Source: Candidatus Woesearchaeota archaeon (GTDB lineage: Archaea > Nanobdellota > Nanobdellia > Woesearchaeales > WJKV01). From it: a stretch of 5,314 nt of DNA. The notes beneath the pieces were generated by a model. It made no database searches and was not told where the DNA came from. It saw only the letters and a program-made list of their open reading frames with translations. The translations under genes were made by a program, and so were the position numbers. This document shows, one piece after another, positions 1 through 5,314 of the stretch. Position 1 is the first letter of the stretch. The number at the start of each line of letters is the position of its first letter. The stretch lies in assembly GCA_019322855.1 (NCBI GenBank), contig JAHWIA010000067.1, positions 1-5,314 of the forward strand. Direction: 5' to 3'.

Positions 1-1632
1 GATGACATCAATAAAGCATGGCAGACTGTTGCGCAGAAAGCAGGCACTAATGTGAAAGAACTGAAGAAGAATCTGATTCCTTTGAGCGGTCTTTACAGTA
101 TTGCAGAACATTCGCGCGCTTTGCTTGTTGCTTTGAATGACGGTGCGTTACCGTCTAATGTCGGTGGTGGCTATAATCTGCGATTATTGGTGCGTCGTGC
201 TCTATCATTTATCGAACAGAATGAATGGAATGTTTATCTGCCAGATGTGTGCGCGTGGCATGCAGAATATCTCAAACCTATATTTCCTGAATTGAAAGAG
301 AATCTGGAGCAGGTCAGGAAGATATTGGATGTTGAGGCTGATAAGTTCAAGAGCACCAGGCAGAAGAGCCGTCTTGTGATAAAGAATCTTATTGAGAGGA
401 AAGAACAGATCGGCCGAGAGAAATTATTAGAGTTGTACGACAGCCAAGGCATATCGCCTGAACTGATCAAAGAGGAAGCAGAGAAAGCAGGACAAAATGT
501 TGAAGTGCCTGATGACTTTTACAAGCAGGTAGCAGAACGGCACGAGAAAAAAGAACAATTGGCAGCAACAAAAAGAGAAGAGTATATTGATTTCGGTGAA
601 GTTCCTGATACTGACGTGCTTTACTATGACGATTACAGAGTTAATGAGTTTTTAGCGAAGGTTGTTTCGCAAGTAGGCAAGAATGTTGTATTGGACAAAA
701 CATATTTCTATCCCACGAGCGGGGGACAGATGCACGACACAGGATTCATTGCAGGTGAAAGGGTTTCAGACGTATTCCAGCAGGGCAAGGTTGTTGTGCA
801 TGTCTTAGATAGCGATCACAAGTTCCCTAAAGGAGAAGAGGTCGAGTGCAAGATAGACCTTGATCGAAGGAAACAGCTTGCACAGCATCACACTGCAACC
901 CATATCGTGAATGTTGCTGCTCGTCGTGTCTTGGGCAACCACATCAATCAGGCAGGCGCGAAAAAGACAAAAGAGAAAGCACATTTGGACGTGACGCATT
1001 ATCAAAGTATTTCGCCTGAGGAATTGGATAAGATAGAGAAGGAAGCTAATAGGATTGTGAACAATAAATTGAAAGTGAATATGTCCTTCATGCCTCGGGA
1101 TGAGGCAGAGAAGAAGTACGGCATGTCTATCTATCAAGGAGGCGCTGTTCCTGGGGATCGCTTGCGGATAGTTGAGATCCCTGCGATTGATGTGGAATGC
1201 TGCGCAGGCACACATCTGCACAATACTTCTGAAGTCGGAGAGATAAAGATATTAAAGACAACAAAAGTGCAGGACGGTGTTGTGCGCATCACATTCACTG
1301 CAGGGAAAGCTGCTGAGAAAGTAGATGAACAGGAAGGCAATATAGTAGAACAATTGAGCAAGATATTGGGAGTGCCTGCTGAACAGCTGCCTGCCAGGTG
1401 CGAGGAACTGTTCAGCAAATGGAAGAAGGCAAAGAAGCTTGCTTCAAAGAAGAAAGTGCCAGAAGGTTTCAACATAAAAGAGTTAGATTTAATAAGCAGT
1501 GAAACATATGAAGGAGATGTGCTGGCCAAAGTGGCTGAGATATTCAAGACACAGCCGGAACATGTAGTGAAGATCGCTCAGAGATTTTTATCACAACTAG
1601 AGGTGTGGAAAAATGAAATCAAAATTTTTTAA
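1..1632 (+). CDS. alaS: Alanyl-tRNA synthetase, archaeal type (3' part, start outside window)
   Basis: Charges tRNA(Ala) with alanine in the cytoplasm and hydrolyses mischarged Ser/Gly-tRNA(Ala). The frame is open from base 1 (543 residues), so a GTG at 52 is internal. Archaeal AlaRS is usually about 900 residues; the catalytic core before the window is missing. Visible in order, in window residues: the end of the aminoacylation/tRNA-recognition region with DGALPSNVGGGYNLR (about 47-61); the archaeal linker with LYDSQGISPEL; the beta-barrel with YPTSGGQMHDTG (about 237-248); and the editing domain with all four zinc ligands, HTATH (297, 301) and CAGTH (401, 405). Only about 110 residues follow the editing domain. 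They look like two copies of one helical segment, with no obvious glycine-rich globular C-Ala part. The family call is certain; the C-terminal reading is inference. The last 20 bases overlap the next gene. Confidence 0.97.
   Translation, partial: DDINKAWQTVAQKAGTNVKELKKNLIPLSGLYSIAEHSRALLVALNDGALPSNVGGGYNLRLLVRRALSFIEQNEWNVYLPDVCAWHAEYLKPIFPELKENLEQVRKILDVEADKFKSTRQKSRLVIKNLIERKEQIGREKLLELYDSQGISPELIKEEAEKAGQNVEVPDDFYKQVAERHEKKEQLAATKREEYIDFGEVPDTDVLYYDDYRVNEFLAKVVSQVGKNVVLDKTYFYPTSGGQMHDTGFIAGERVSDVFQQGKVVVHVLDSDHKFPKGEEVECKIDLDRRKQLAQHHTATHIVNVAARRVLGNHINQAGAKKTKEKAHLDVTHYQSISPEELDKIEKEANRIVNNKLKVNMSFMPRDEAEKKYGMSIYQGGAVPGDRLRIVEIPAIDVECCAGTHLHNTSEVGEIKILKTTKVQDGVVRITFTAGKAAEKVDEQEGNIVEQLSKILGVPAEQLPARCEELFSKWKKAKKLASKKKVPEGFNIKELDLISSETYEGDVLAKVAEIFKTQPEHVVKIAQRFLSQLEVWKNEIKIF
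1600..1605 (+). promoter_or_regulatory. Shine-Dalgarno site inside the end of alaS
   Basis: GAGGTG lies 7 bases before the ATG at 1613 and matches the complement of the archaeal 16S 3' end (ATCACCTCC). It sits within alaS codons for Leu-Glu-Val. It supports the start of the 52-residue gene and suggests that its translation is coupled to alaS. Confidence 0.75.
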
Positions 1633-1771
1633 GAAGATATTTGAAAGCGTCGGCATAGAATGCGGATGCCGTGTAGAGAAAAAGAAAGTTGTCAAAGGCA
1701 AGGGAAAAGGAAAAAAGAAGTGCGGAAGAAGAAAAAAGTTTGCTAAAAAAGATATGAAAAAAGAGGAATAA
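1613..1771 (+). CDS. Small Cys/Lys-rich protein with CGCR motif (52 aa)
   Basis: I recognise no characterised family. The 52-residue product has 19 lysines and 3 arginines. It begins with a short amphipathic-looking segment (MKSKFFKKIFESVGIE), then C17-G-C19-R, a Gly/Lys repeat (KGKGKGKKK, about 28-36), C37-G-R-R, and a basic tail ending in two glutamates. Three cysteines in a short basic chain could bind a metal, and the tail could bind RNA or DNA; both are inference. The ATG is 7 bases after a good SD site and overlaps alaS by 20 bases in another frame, so the gene is probably co-transcribed and translationally coupled with alaS. The CGCR followed by lysines recurs in the next gene, which argues that both are real and related. 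Chance openness in A-rich DNA is the main alternative, but two SD-preceded ORFs sharing a motif make it unlikely. Confidence 0.72.
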   Translation: MKSKFFKKIFESVGIECGCRVEKKKVVKGKGKGKKKCGRRKKFAKKDMKKEE

Positions 1772-1779
1772 GAGGTGAT
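1772..1779 (+). promoter_or_regulatory. Strong Shine-Dalgarno site (GAGGTGAT)
   Basis: An eight-base match to the complement of the archaeal 16S 3' end. It begins one base after the stop codon of the 52-residue gene and lies 5 bases before the ATG at 1785. It is the best evidence that the 38-residue ORF is translated. Confidence 0.8.
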
Positions 1780-1784
1780 TTCAA

Positions 1785-1901
1785 ATGTGCGCAACGTGCG
1801 GATGCAGGGCTAAGAAAAAGAAGACTACAAAGAAAAAGACAGCGAAGAAGACAGTGAAGAAAAAAGCCACTAAGAAAAAAACAAAGAAAAAAAAGAAGTA
1901 A
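1785..1901 (+). CDS. 38-aa protein: HypB-like MCxxCGC metal motif plus polylysine tail
   Basis: A 38-residue protein starting MCATCGCR, then a tail made almost only of Lys, Thr, Ala and one Val; 20 of 38 residues are lysine. The cysteines at 2, 5 and 7 have the same spacing, next to the N-terminus, as the high-affinity nickel site of HypB (MCxxCGC in the E. coli protein), but there is no GTPase domain. A small metal-binding peptide is therefore possible. The lysine/threonine tail resembles histone H1-like or HU-extension tails, so nucleic-acid binding is the other reading. Both are inference; no function is established. The start follows an eight-base SD site by 5 bases, and the gap to the preceding gene is 13 bases, so it is the third gene of the alaS operon. 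A T-rich tract follows. It is a likely blank in automated annotation because of its length. Confidence 0.75.
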   Translation: MCATCGCRAKKKKTTKKKTAKKTVKKKATKKKTKKKKK

Positions 1902-1913
1902 TTAATACATAGA

Positions 1914-1921
1914 TTTTTATA
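1914..1921 (+). promoter_or_regulatory. TATA-like box of the zinc-ribbon gene
   Basis: TTTTTATA is centred about 26 bases before the ATG at 1944, the distance at which archaeal transcription normally starts. With no SD upstream of that ATG, the transcript is probably leaderless. The A/T richness of the whole gap keeps confidence moderate. Confidence 0.5.
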
Positions 1922-1922
1922 G

Positions 1923-1939
1923 TTTTATTTTTCTTTATT
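1923..1939 (+). terminator. T-rich tract, probable terminator of the alaS operon
   Basis: Runs of 4, 5 and 3 T broken by single bases begin 22 bases after the stop of the 38-residue gene. No hairpin is evident. Archaeal RNA polymerase terminates on such T-rich tracts. It lies between the TATA-like box and the start of the next gene, so it also forms that promoter's initiation region. Confidence 0.45.
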
Positions 1940-1943
1940 CTAT

Positions 1944-2231
1944 ATGGCAGTCAAATTCAAGCAGAAGTGTGACAAGTGCAAAAAGAATTATGTAGTGATC
2001 ACTAGAAGACAAAGGTTTGTGCAATGCTATGACTGCCAGAAAGAAGAATTGAAAGGGGAGATCAAGGATCCTAAGATGAAGAAGATGTTTGACATCCCTG
2101 AAGACTATTACAGAAAAAGCCTATTTCTTCGCAACATCAAGATAAGTTATCTGAAATTTGGCAGTCTGAGCGAGAAGCAGATAGAAGCGTTCAAGAAGAC
2201 TGTACAGAAGATCAAGGAAGGAAAATACTGA
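1944..2231 (+). CDS. Small zinc-ribbon protein (95 aa), conserved-hypothetical type
   Basis: A 95-residue basic protein with an N-terminal four-cysteine zinc ribbon: C9-DK-C12 and C28-YD-C31, separated by 15 residues containing TRRQR. A middle segment (EIKDPKMKKMFDIPEDYYRKS) leads to a helical C-terminal part with FGSLSEKQIEAFKKT (about 72-86). The ribbon most likely binds zinc and, given the basic character, may contact nucleic acid; this is inference. It looks like a short protein recurring in uncultivated archaea, but I cannot name a family. The ATG has no SD; a TATA-like box 26 bases upstream suggests its own promoter and leaderless initiation. The gene ends 37 bases before the radical SAM gene, which also has its own TATA-like box, so the two need not be one operon. 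Confidence 0.85.
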   Translation: MAVKFKQKCDKCKKNYVVITRRQRFVQCYDCQKEELKGEIKDPKMKKMFDIPEDYYRKSLFLRNIKISYLKFGSLSEKQIEAFKKTVQKIKEGKY

Positions 2232-2235
2232 TAGA

Positions 2236-2243
2236 TTTAAAAA
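2236..2243 (+). promoter_or_regulatory. TATA-like box of the radical SAM gene
   Basis: TTTAAAAA is centred about 29 bases before the ATG at 2269, only 5 bases after the stop of the zinc-ribbon gene. No SD precedes that ATG, so a leaderless or nearly leaderless transcript is likely. Confidence 0.5.
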
Positions 2244-2268
2244 TCAGAAGAGTTTCTATATATGTATT

Positions 2269-3882
2269 ATGCCAAAAAACATATTATTAGTGTATCCAAA
2301 GATTCCAAATAATACTTATTGGAGCTTTCATAATTCTTTGAAGTTTATAGGCAAGAAATCATCAATGCCTCCATTAGGTCTGTTGACAGTTGCAGGAATG
2401 CTTGACGATTATAATCTTAAACTGGTGGATGAGAATGTCCAGAGGTTGAAGGACAAGCATCTTCAGTGGGCAGACATGGTTTTCACTTCTTCGATAGTAG
2501 TGCAGTCTGATTCATTGGACACTGTTGTGGCAAGAGCAAAAAAGATGGGCAAGCCAGTGGTCGCAGGAGGGCCGTACCCTACCCAGTTCTATGACAAGAT
2601 AAAAGGAGTGGATCATTTCATACTTGGAGAGGCAGAGTCAGGCGTGCTTGAACAGTTTCTGGATGATTTTGAGCACGGAAGAGCAAAGAGAGCATATGCA
2701 AGATTCTCTGTCAGGACAAATACAAAGGGAAATGCAATAGACATGAGCGAATTTTATCGTGCAAAGAATTATTTTGTCAATGACTGCGATATAGAACTTG
2801 CAGAGGCCAGGCCTGAGATGGATCATTCTCCTATCCCGAAATTCGATCTGTTGGATTTCAAGGCTTACGGCTCTATGGCTGTGCAATTTTCCAGAGGATG
2901 TCCGTACCAATGCGAGTTCTGCAGCGAGCCTGCATTATTCGGAAATAAGACAAGGATGAAATCTGCAGAAAGGTTTGTCAAGGAATTATCAATGCTTTAT
3001 GATCAAGGATACAAAGGTGCTGTCTTTGTTGTCGATGACAATTTTATAGGAAATGTGAATAAAGTTAAAGAGGTTTTGCCTGCGATAGAGGATTTCCAGA
3101 AAGAAAGAAATTATCCATTCTCTTTCTTCACAGAGGCGAGCCTGAACTTGAGCAGGGATGAAGAACTGATGAGGTCAATGAACAAGGCAGGCTTTAACAT
3201 GGTATTTGTGGGGATAGAGTCAACTGATGAGGAAGCATTGAGATGCGCGAGCAAGAATATCAATGTGGGCGCGGATCTTCTTGGCAGTGTGAGAAAGATA
3301 CAGAAGAATGGAATGGAAGTCACTGCAGGAATCATCGTCGGACTTGACAAGGAACCAGAAGGCATATGTGACAAGATTTTTGCATTCTGCCAGAATGCCG
3401 GAATACCTACTGCAATGGCTGGTTTGTTGACGCCTGTGCTAGGTTCTGAACTATATGAAAGATTGAAAAGGGAGAAGAGATTGATAGAGGCCAGGATCAA
3501 AGGAAACAATACGCATAATTTTGACCTGGACTATGTGCCTGACAGAGGAAGGGATCCCTCAAAGATTATTTCTTCGTATAAAGATCTGCTTGCAAAGCTT
3601 TATGATAGAAACGGCAAGAATTATTTTGAAAGATGCAGGCAGTTCCTGGACAATATTGTTCCGAGCGATAATTTTGTGAGAAAGGTCACACTGACAGAGA
3701 TAGTCGCATTGACACGCTCCATAGTTCAGCAGGGATTCTCTTCGCACGGGCCTTCTTATTTCAGGTTCTTATGGTATGCCTTGCGAAAAAAAAGAAAAGC
3801 TTTTCCAGAAGCAGTCAGGTTGGCAATTACAGGACACCATCTGATGAAAATAACAAAAGAAGCATTGAAGAATGCTGTTTAG
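2269..3882 (+). CDS. B12-binding-domain radical SAM protein, DUF4070/HpnP-like
   Basis: A 537-residue cytoplasmic enzyme that should cleave S-adenosylmethionine at a [4Fe-4S] cluster. Residues about 1-140 form a Rossmann-like B12-binding-type domain ([28 protein letters not shown]). The usual DxHxxG cobalamin motif is absent, so any cobalamin would be bound without the lower-ligand histidine. The cluster motif is C211-PYQ-C215-EF-C218 within [14 protein letters not shown]. Downstream come VVDDNFIGN (about 254-262), [16 protein letters not shown] and AGIIVGLD, the strand signatures of the TIM-barrel core. The C-terminal third (about 385-537) resembles DUF4070, which ends many relatives of the hopanoid C2-methylase HpnP. 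Family membership is strong, but the substrate is unknown: archaea are not known to make hopanoids, so I give no symbol. A methyl transfer or other radical modification of a lipid or cofactor is plausible. It converges with rubrerythrin, overlapping by 4 bases. Confidence 0.92.
   Translation: MPKNILLVYPKIPNNTYWSFHNSLKFIGKKSSMPPLGLLTVAGMLDDYNLKLVDENVQRLKDKHLQWADMVFTSSIVVQSDSLDTVVARAKKMGKPVVAGGPYPTQFYDKIKGVDHFILGEAESGVLEQFLDDFEHGRAKRAYARFSVRTNTKGNAIDMSEFYRAKNYFVNDCDIELAEARPEMDHSPIPKFDLLDFKAYGSMAVQFSRGCPYQCEFCSEPALFGNKTRMKSAERFVKELSMLYDQGYKGAVFVVDDNFIGNVNKVKEVLPAIEDFQKERNYPFSFFTEASLNLSRDEELMRSMNKAGFNMVFVGIESTDEEALRCASKNINVGADLLGSVRKIQKNGMEVTAGIIVGLDKEPEGICDKIFAFCQNAGIPTAMAGLLTPVLGSELYERLKREKRLIEARIKGNNTHNFDLDYVPDRGRDPSKIISSYKDLLAKLYDRNGKNYFERCRQFLDNIVPSDNFVRKVTLTEIVALTRSIVQQGFSSHGPSYFRFLWYALRKKRKAFPEAVRLAITGHHLMKITKEALKNAV
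3786..3793 (-). terminator. Possible rubrerythrin terminator inside the radical SAM gene
   Basis: Eight A on the plus strand give a U8 run in the minus-strand transcript, about 85 bases past the rubrerythrin stop and directly after the palindrome GAAAAGCTTTTC (3794-3805). This fits T-tract termination in archaea, but it lies in coding sequence and may be incidental. Confidence 0.3.
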
Positions 3883-4463
3883 TATTTCTCGCAATTCACT
3901 TCGAAGTATTCACTTTCATGGTCGCAGGATGGACACTTGATAGGAGGCTGTTCTCCTTCGTGCGTGTAGCCGCACTTCCTGCACACCCAGGTGACAGGCC
4001 CTGGTTTCTTGAAGACTGTCTTGTTTTCCACTTCTGCCAATAGTTTTTTGTATCTTTCTTCATGGTGCTCTTCTGCCTTTGAGATCGCTCTTAATCTTCC
4101 TGCGATCTCTGGGAAACCTTCTTTCTGTGCCACTTCTGCGAATCCAGGATACATCTCTGTGTTCTCATAGTGTTCTCCTGCGATGGCTGACTTCAAATTT
4201 TCAATTGTTGTCCCCAATGTTGTTGGTGCATTCGCTTCTACTTTGATTTCGTCTAGCGGTTCGCCTGCTTTCTTTTTCAATTCCTGTATTAAACGGAATA
4301 ACCATTTGGCGTGCTCTCTTTCATTGTCAGCTGTCACCAAGAAAAGTTCACCTATCTGCTGGTAGCCTTCCTTGATCGCGATCTTGGAATACATAGTGTA
4401 TCTGTTCCTTGCCATGCTCTCTCCGATGAAAGCCTTTGTCAAGTTTTGTATTGTCTCGTTCAT
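3879..4463 (-). CDS. Rubrerythrin (diiron peroxidase with rubredoxin-like domain)
   Basis: Cytoplasmic non-heme iron protein that reduces hydrogen peroxide to water with electrons from rubredoxin or NAD(P)H-linked reductases, a common oxygen defence in anaerobes. At 194 residues it has the normal rubrerythrin length. The N-terminal ferritin-like four-helix domain (about 1-145) carries all expected diiron ligands: E15 (GESMARNRY), E48 and H51 (NEREH), E97 and E100 (AGEHYEN), E131 and H134 (EEHHEERY). The C-terminal rubredoxin-like domain (about 157-190) has C161-RK-C164-GY and C177-PS-C180. The start is supported by an AGGTG site 5 bases upstream, which overlaps the stop codon of the preceding 74-residue gene. 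The two genes are therefore an operon with likely translational coupling. The family call is certain; electron donor and regulation cannot be read here. Confidence 0.97.
   Translation of the reverse strand: MNETIQNLTKAFIGESMARNRYTMYSKIAIKEGYQQIGELFLVTADNEREHAKWLFRLIQELKKKAGEPLDEIKVEANAPTTLGTTIENLKSAIAGEHYENTEMYPGFAEVAQKEGFPEIAGRLRAISKAEEHHEERYKKLLAEVENKTVFKKPGPVTWVCRKCGYTHEGEQPPIKCPSCDHESEYFEVNCEKY
4044..4049 (+). terminator. Possible terminator of the radical SAM transcript
   Basis: Six T on the plus strand inside antisense rubrerythrin sequence, about 160 bases past the radical SAM stop. It is the first clear T run in that direction. Weak; no hairpin is evident. Confidence 0.2.
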
Positions 4464-4468
4464 TTTAA

Positions 4469-4473
4469 CACCT
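4469..4473 (-). promoter_or_regulatory. Rubrerythrin Shine-Dalgarno site overlapping upstream stop
   Basis: AGGTG on the minus strand lies 5 bases before the rubrerythrin ATG and shares two bases with the TAG stop (4474-4472) of the 74-residue gene. Ribosomes ending the first gene are placed at the start of the second. Confidence 0.7.
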
Positions 4474-4696
4474 ACTTGATCTTCTGTTCTATCCGTTCGA
4501 GGACTGCAACGATCTTTAACATTGTCTCATTGATTTCATCCAAAGAATCTTCGATGCCTTCAAGGTCACCTATCTCATCATCATCTTCATCCTCTAACTC
4601 TTCCTGCACTTCCTCTGTCATCTGTTCAATAGGCTGTGCTGGCTGTTGTGGTGCAGGTTGTTGCTGCGGTTGATTAGGATTTTGTGTTATTTCCAT
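4472..4696 (-). CDS. 74-aa Gln/Pro-rich, acidic, coiled-coil protein
   Basis: I recognise no named family. Three zones are visible. Residues 5-22 are 14 of 18 Gln or Pro, surely disordered. Residues 28-57 hold 18 acidic residues, including an unbroken EDEDDDE at 35-41. Residues 45-73 place L45, I48, L52, I55, M59, I62, L66, I69 and I73 in perfect 3-4 spacing, four heptads of a coiled coil, so the protein should oligomerise or zip onto a partner. I chose the ATG at 4696 because GGGGTGAT lies 4 bases upstream; a GTG at 4705, three codons earlier, falls inside that SD site. The gene is first in an operon with rubrerythrin, 8 bases apart, behind its own TATA-like box. A role linked to rubrerythrin or stress is suggested only by that position. 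Confidence 0.85.
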   Translation of the reverse strand: MEITQNPNQPQQQPAPQQPAQPIEQMTEEVQEELEDEDDDEIGDLEGIEDSLDEINETMLKIVAVLERIEQKIK

Positions 4697-4700
4697 TAGT

Positions 4701-4708
4701 ATCACCCC
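4701..4708 (-). promoter_or_regulatory. Shine-Dalgarno site deciding the start of the 74-aa gene
   Basis: GGGGTGAT on the minus strand, one base off the ideal GGAGGTGAT complement. It lies 4 bases from the ATG at 4696. It contains the alternative GTG at 4705, which it therefore rules out as the start. Confidence 0.75.
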
Positions 4709-4730
4709 GTGCTGAGAAATCTGCTTTCCT

Positions 4731-4738
4731 TATATAAA
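4731..4738 (-). promoter_or_regulatory. TATA box of the coiled-coil/rubrerythrin operon
   Basis: TTTATATA on the minus strand is a near-consensus archaeal TATA box, preceded by A-rich sequence. A start about 26 bases downstream falls near 4709, just before the SD site, giving a leader of about 13 bases. It begins 6 bases after the stop of the upstream gene on the same strand, so the operon probably has its own transcript. Confidence 0.65.
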
Positions 4739-4743
4739 TGTTT

Positions 4744-5314
4744 TTATTCCTCAAAAAACTCAAATCTTAGTTCAGGGAAGTCTGCAACAATCTTACTTGT
4801 TTCTTTGTGCACTTCTTTATAGAAATCACTTATGTTGGTCCTGTATCTCTTTTCAAAATCTCGCATTTCTTCGACATTCTCTATTGCACCATTATGTGCA
4901 AGGCAGGCTTGAAACTTTCCATGACTTTCTGCGATATTCAGTGCAACAGGATATGCTCCGAAATACTCTTTTACTTCGTCACTATCATCAAAACCATGCT
5001 TTTCAAGAACTTCCTTTGAAGGCACAAGACGAAGACAAAAGTATTCAAGCTTTCCTCCTTCATGATTAGTTATAAGATCCATCAAAGCTTCGATGCCATT
5101 GCGCATGCTGCTCAGTCTTGTTTTTGTCCATTCATCCTCTTCCTCATCCCATACCTGATCTATCTTTGTCTGGAAGAAATTAGAAGCGATACTAGTGCCG
5201 CCCAAGTTTGAACCGTCGCTCCAGTCCATGAAAAATCTGCCAAAATAATCAGAAGAAACAAAAGCTCTTGCATAAGCTAAGCCTTGTTCATATGTCACTC
5301 CTTCTTTTGTAGCA
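4744..5314 (-). CDS. Unrecognised acidic protein (3' part, start outside window)
   Basis: The frame is open to the window edge, giving at least 189 residues. A GTG at 5298 is possible, but the purine-rich AAGGA directly abuts it without normal spacing, so I treat the gene as partial. I recognise no family. The chain is soluble, with no membrane segment, and rich in aromatic and acidic residues (FGRFFMDWSDGSN early, DQVWDEEEDEW in the first third, RFEFFEE at the end). Only two cysteines are seen, far apart (YFCLRL and FQACLAHNG), so no zinc site. The middle looks helical (SSMRNGIEALMDLI). ACLAHNGAIENVEEMRD resembles the oxyanion-hole HNG segment of class II glutamine amidotransferases, but only about 50 residues follow it and no catalytic N-terminal cysteine can be seen, so I do not assign that fold. 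The stop lies 47 bases before the next gene, which has its own promoter. Confidence 0.8.
   Translation of the reverse strand, partial: ATKEGVTYEQGLAYARAFVSSDYFGRFFMDWSDGSNLGGTSIASNFFQTKIDQVWDEEEDEWTKTRLSSMRNGIEALMDLITNHEGGKLEYFCLRLVPSKEVLEKHGFDDSDEVKEYFGAYPVALNIAESHGKFQACLAHNGAIENVEEMRDFEKRYRTNISDFYKEVHKETSKIVADFPELRFEFFEE

Noticed and set aside
52..54. GTG as start of the alaS product
   Set aside because: The frame stays open to base 1, and the residues before it read as normal AlaRS; the true start is outside the window.
805..1547. Long minus-strand reading frames opposite alaS
   Set aside because: They mirror the editing-domain codons, have no SD or promoter, and their composition is unlike real proteins.
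1673..1901. A-rich purine stretch as a simple repeat or non-coding element
   Set aside because: Two SD-preceded ORFs with a shared Cys motif explain it; the A richness comes from lysine codons.
3786..3793. A8 run as a programmed frameshift or slippage site in the radical SAM gene
   Set aside because: The zero frame already runs to a complete DUF4070-like C-terminus, so a shift is not needed.
2269..3882. Naming the radical SAM gene hpnP
   Set aside because: Family resemblance does not fix the substrate, and no hopanoid pathway gene is present in the window.
4311..4673. Plus-strand 120-codon frame opposite rubrerythrin and the coiled-coil gene
   Set aside because: Its Ser/Cys/Gly-rich tail is the antisense of the acidic and Gln/Pro-rich codons; the minus-strand genes have SD sites and family motifs.
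4703..4705. GTG start adding three residues to the 74-residue protein
   Set aside because: It lies inside the GGGGTGAT SD site that properly serves the ATG at 4696.
5296..5298. GTG as a complete start for the right-hand minus-strand gene
   Set aside because: The frame continues to the edge, and the AAGGA before it has no usable spacing. An ATG two codons on but out of frame stops after four codons.

Overview
The window is a compact stretch of an archaeal chromosome, most likely from a DPANN lineage such as Woesearchaeota or Pacearchaeota. Four things point there: an archaeal-type alanyl-tRNA synthetase, TATA-like boxes 26-29 bases before the starts of genes that lack a Shine-Dalgarno (SD) site, internal operon genes with GAGGTGAT-type SD sites that match the archaeal 16S 3' end, and several very small lysine-, cysteine- or acid-rich proteins. 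The phylum is inferred from style and protein resemblance, not from a marker search. I see no tRNA, rRNA, CRISPR array, insertion sequence or att site, and no gene-free stretch of more than 300 bases.

Left block, plus strand, 1-1901: the 3' part of alaS (its start lies before the window), then two tiny genes not usually annotated. A 52-residue Cys/Lys-rich protein (1613-1771) starts inside the end of alaS, and a 38-residue protein (1785-1901) carries an N-terminal C2/C5/C7 motif (MCATCGC) like the high-affinity nickel site of HypB, followed by an almost pure lysine tail. Each has a strong SD site, so they look like translated members of the alaS operon.

Middle block, plus strand, 1944-3882: a 95-residue zinc-ribbon protein and a 537-residue radical SAM protein with an N-terminal B12-binding-like domain and a C-terminal DUF4070-like region. 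Each has its own TATA-like box and no SD, which fits leaderless transcripts.

Right block, minus strand, 5314-3879: the 3' part of an unrecognised acidic protein, then a two-gene operon with its own promoter. The operon encodes a 74-residue protein (Gln/Pro-rich, then acidic, then a textbook coiled coil) and a rubrerythrin with an intact diiron site and rubredoxin-like domain, an oxidative-stress peroxidase. The rubrerythrin and radical SAM genes converge and overlap by 4 bases at their stop codons.

The most unusual parts are the two small Cys/Lys-rich genes behind alaS, the shortened AlaRS C-terminus with an apparent internal duplication, and the coiled-coil partner of rubrerythrin.
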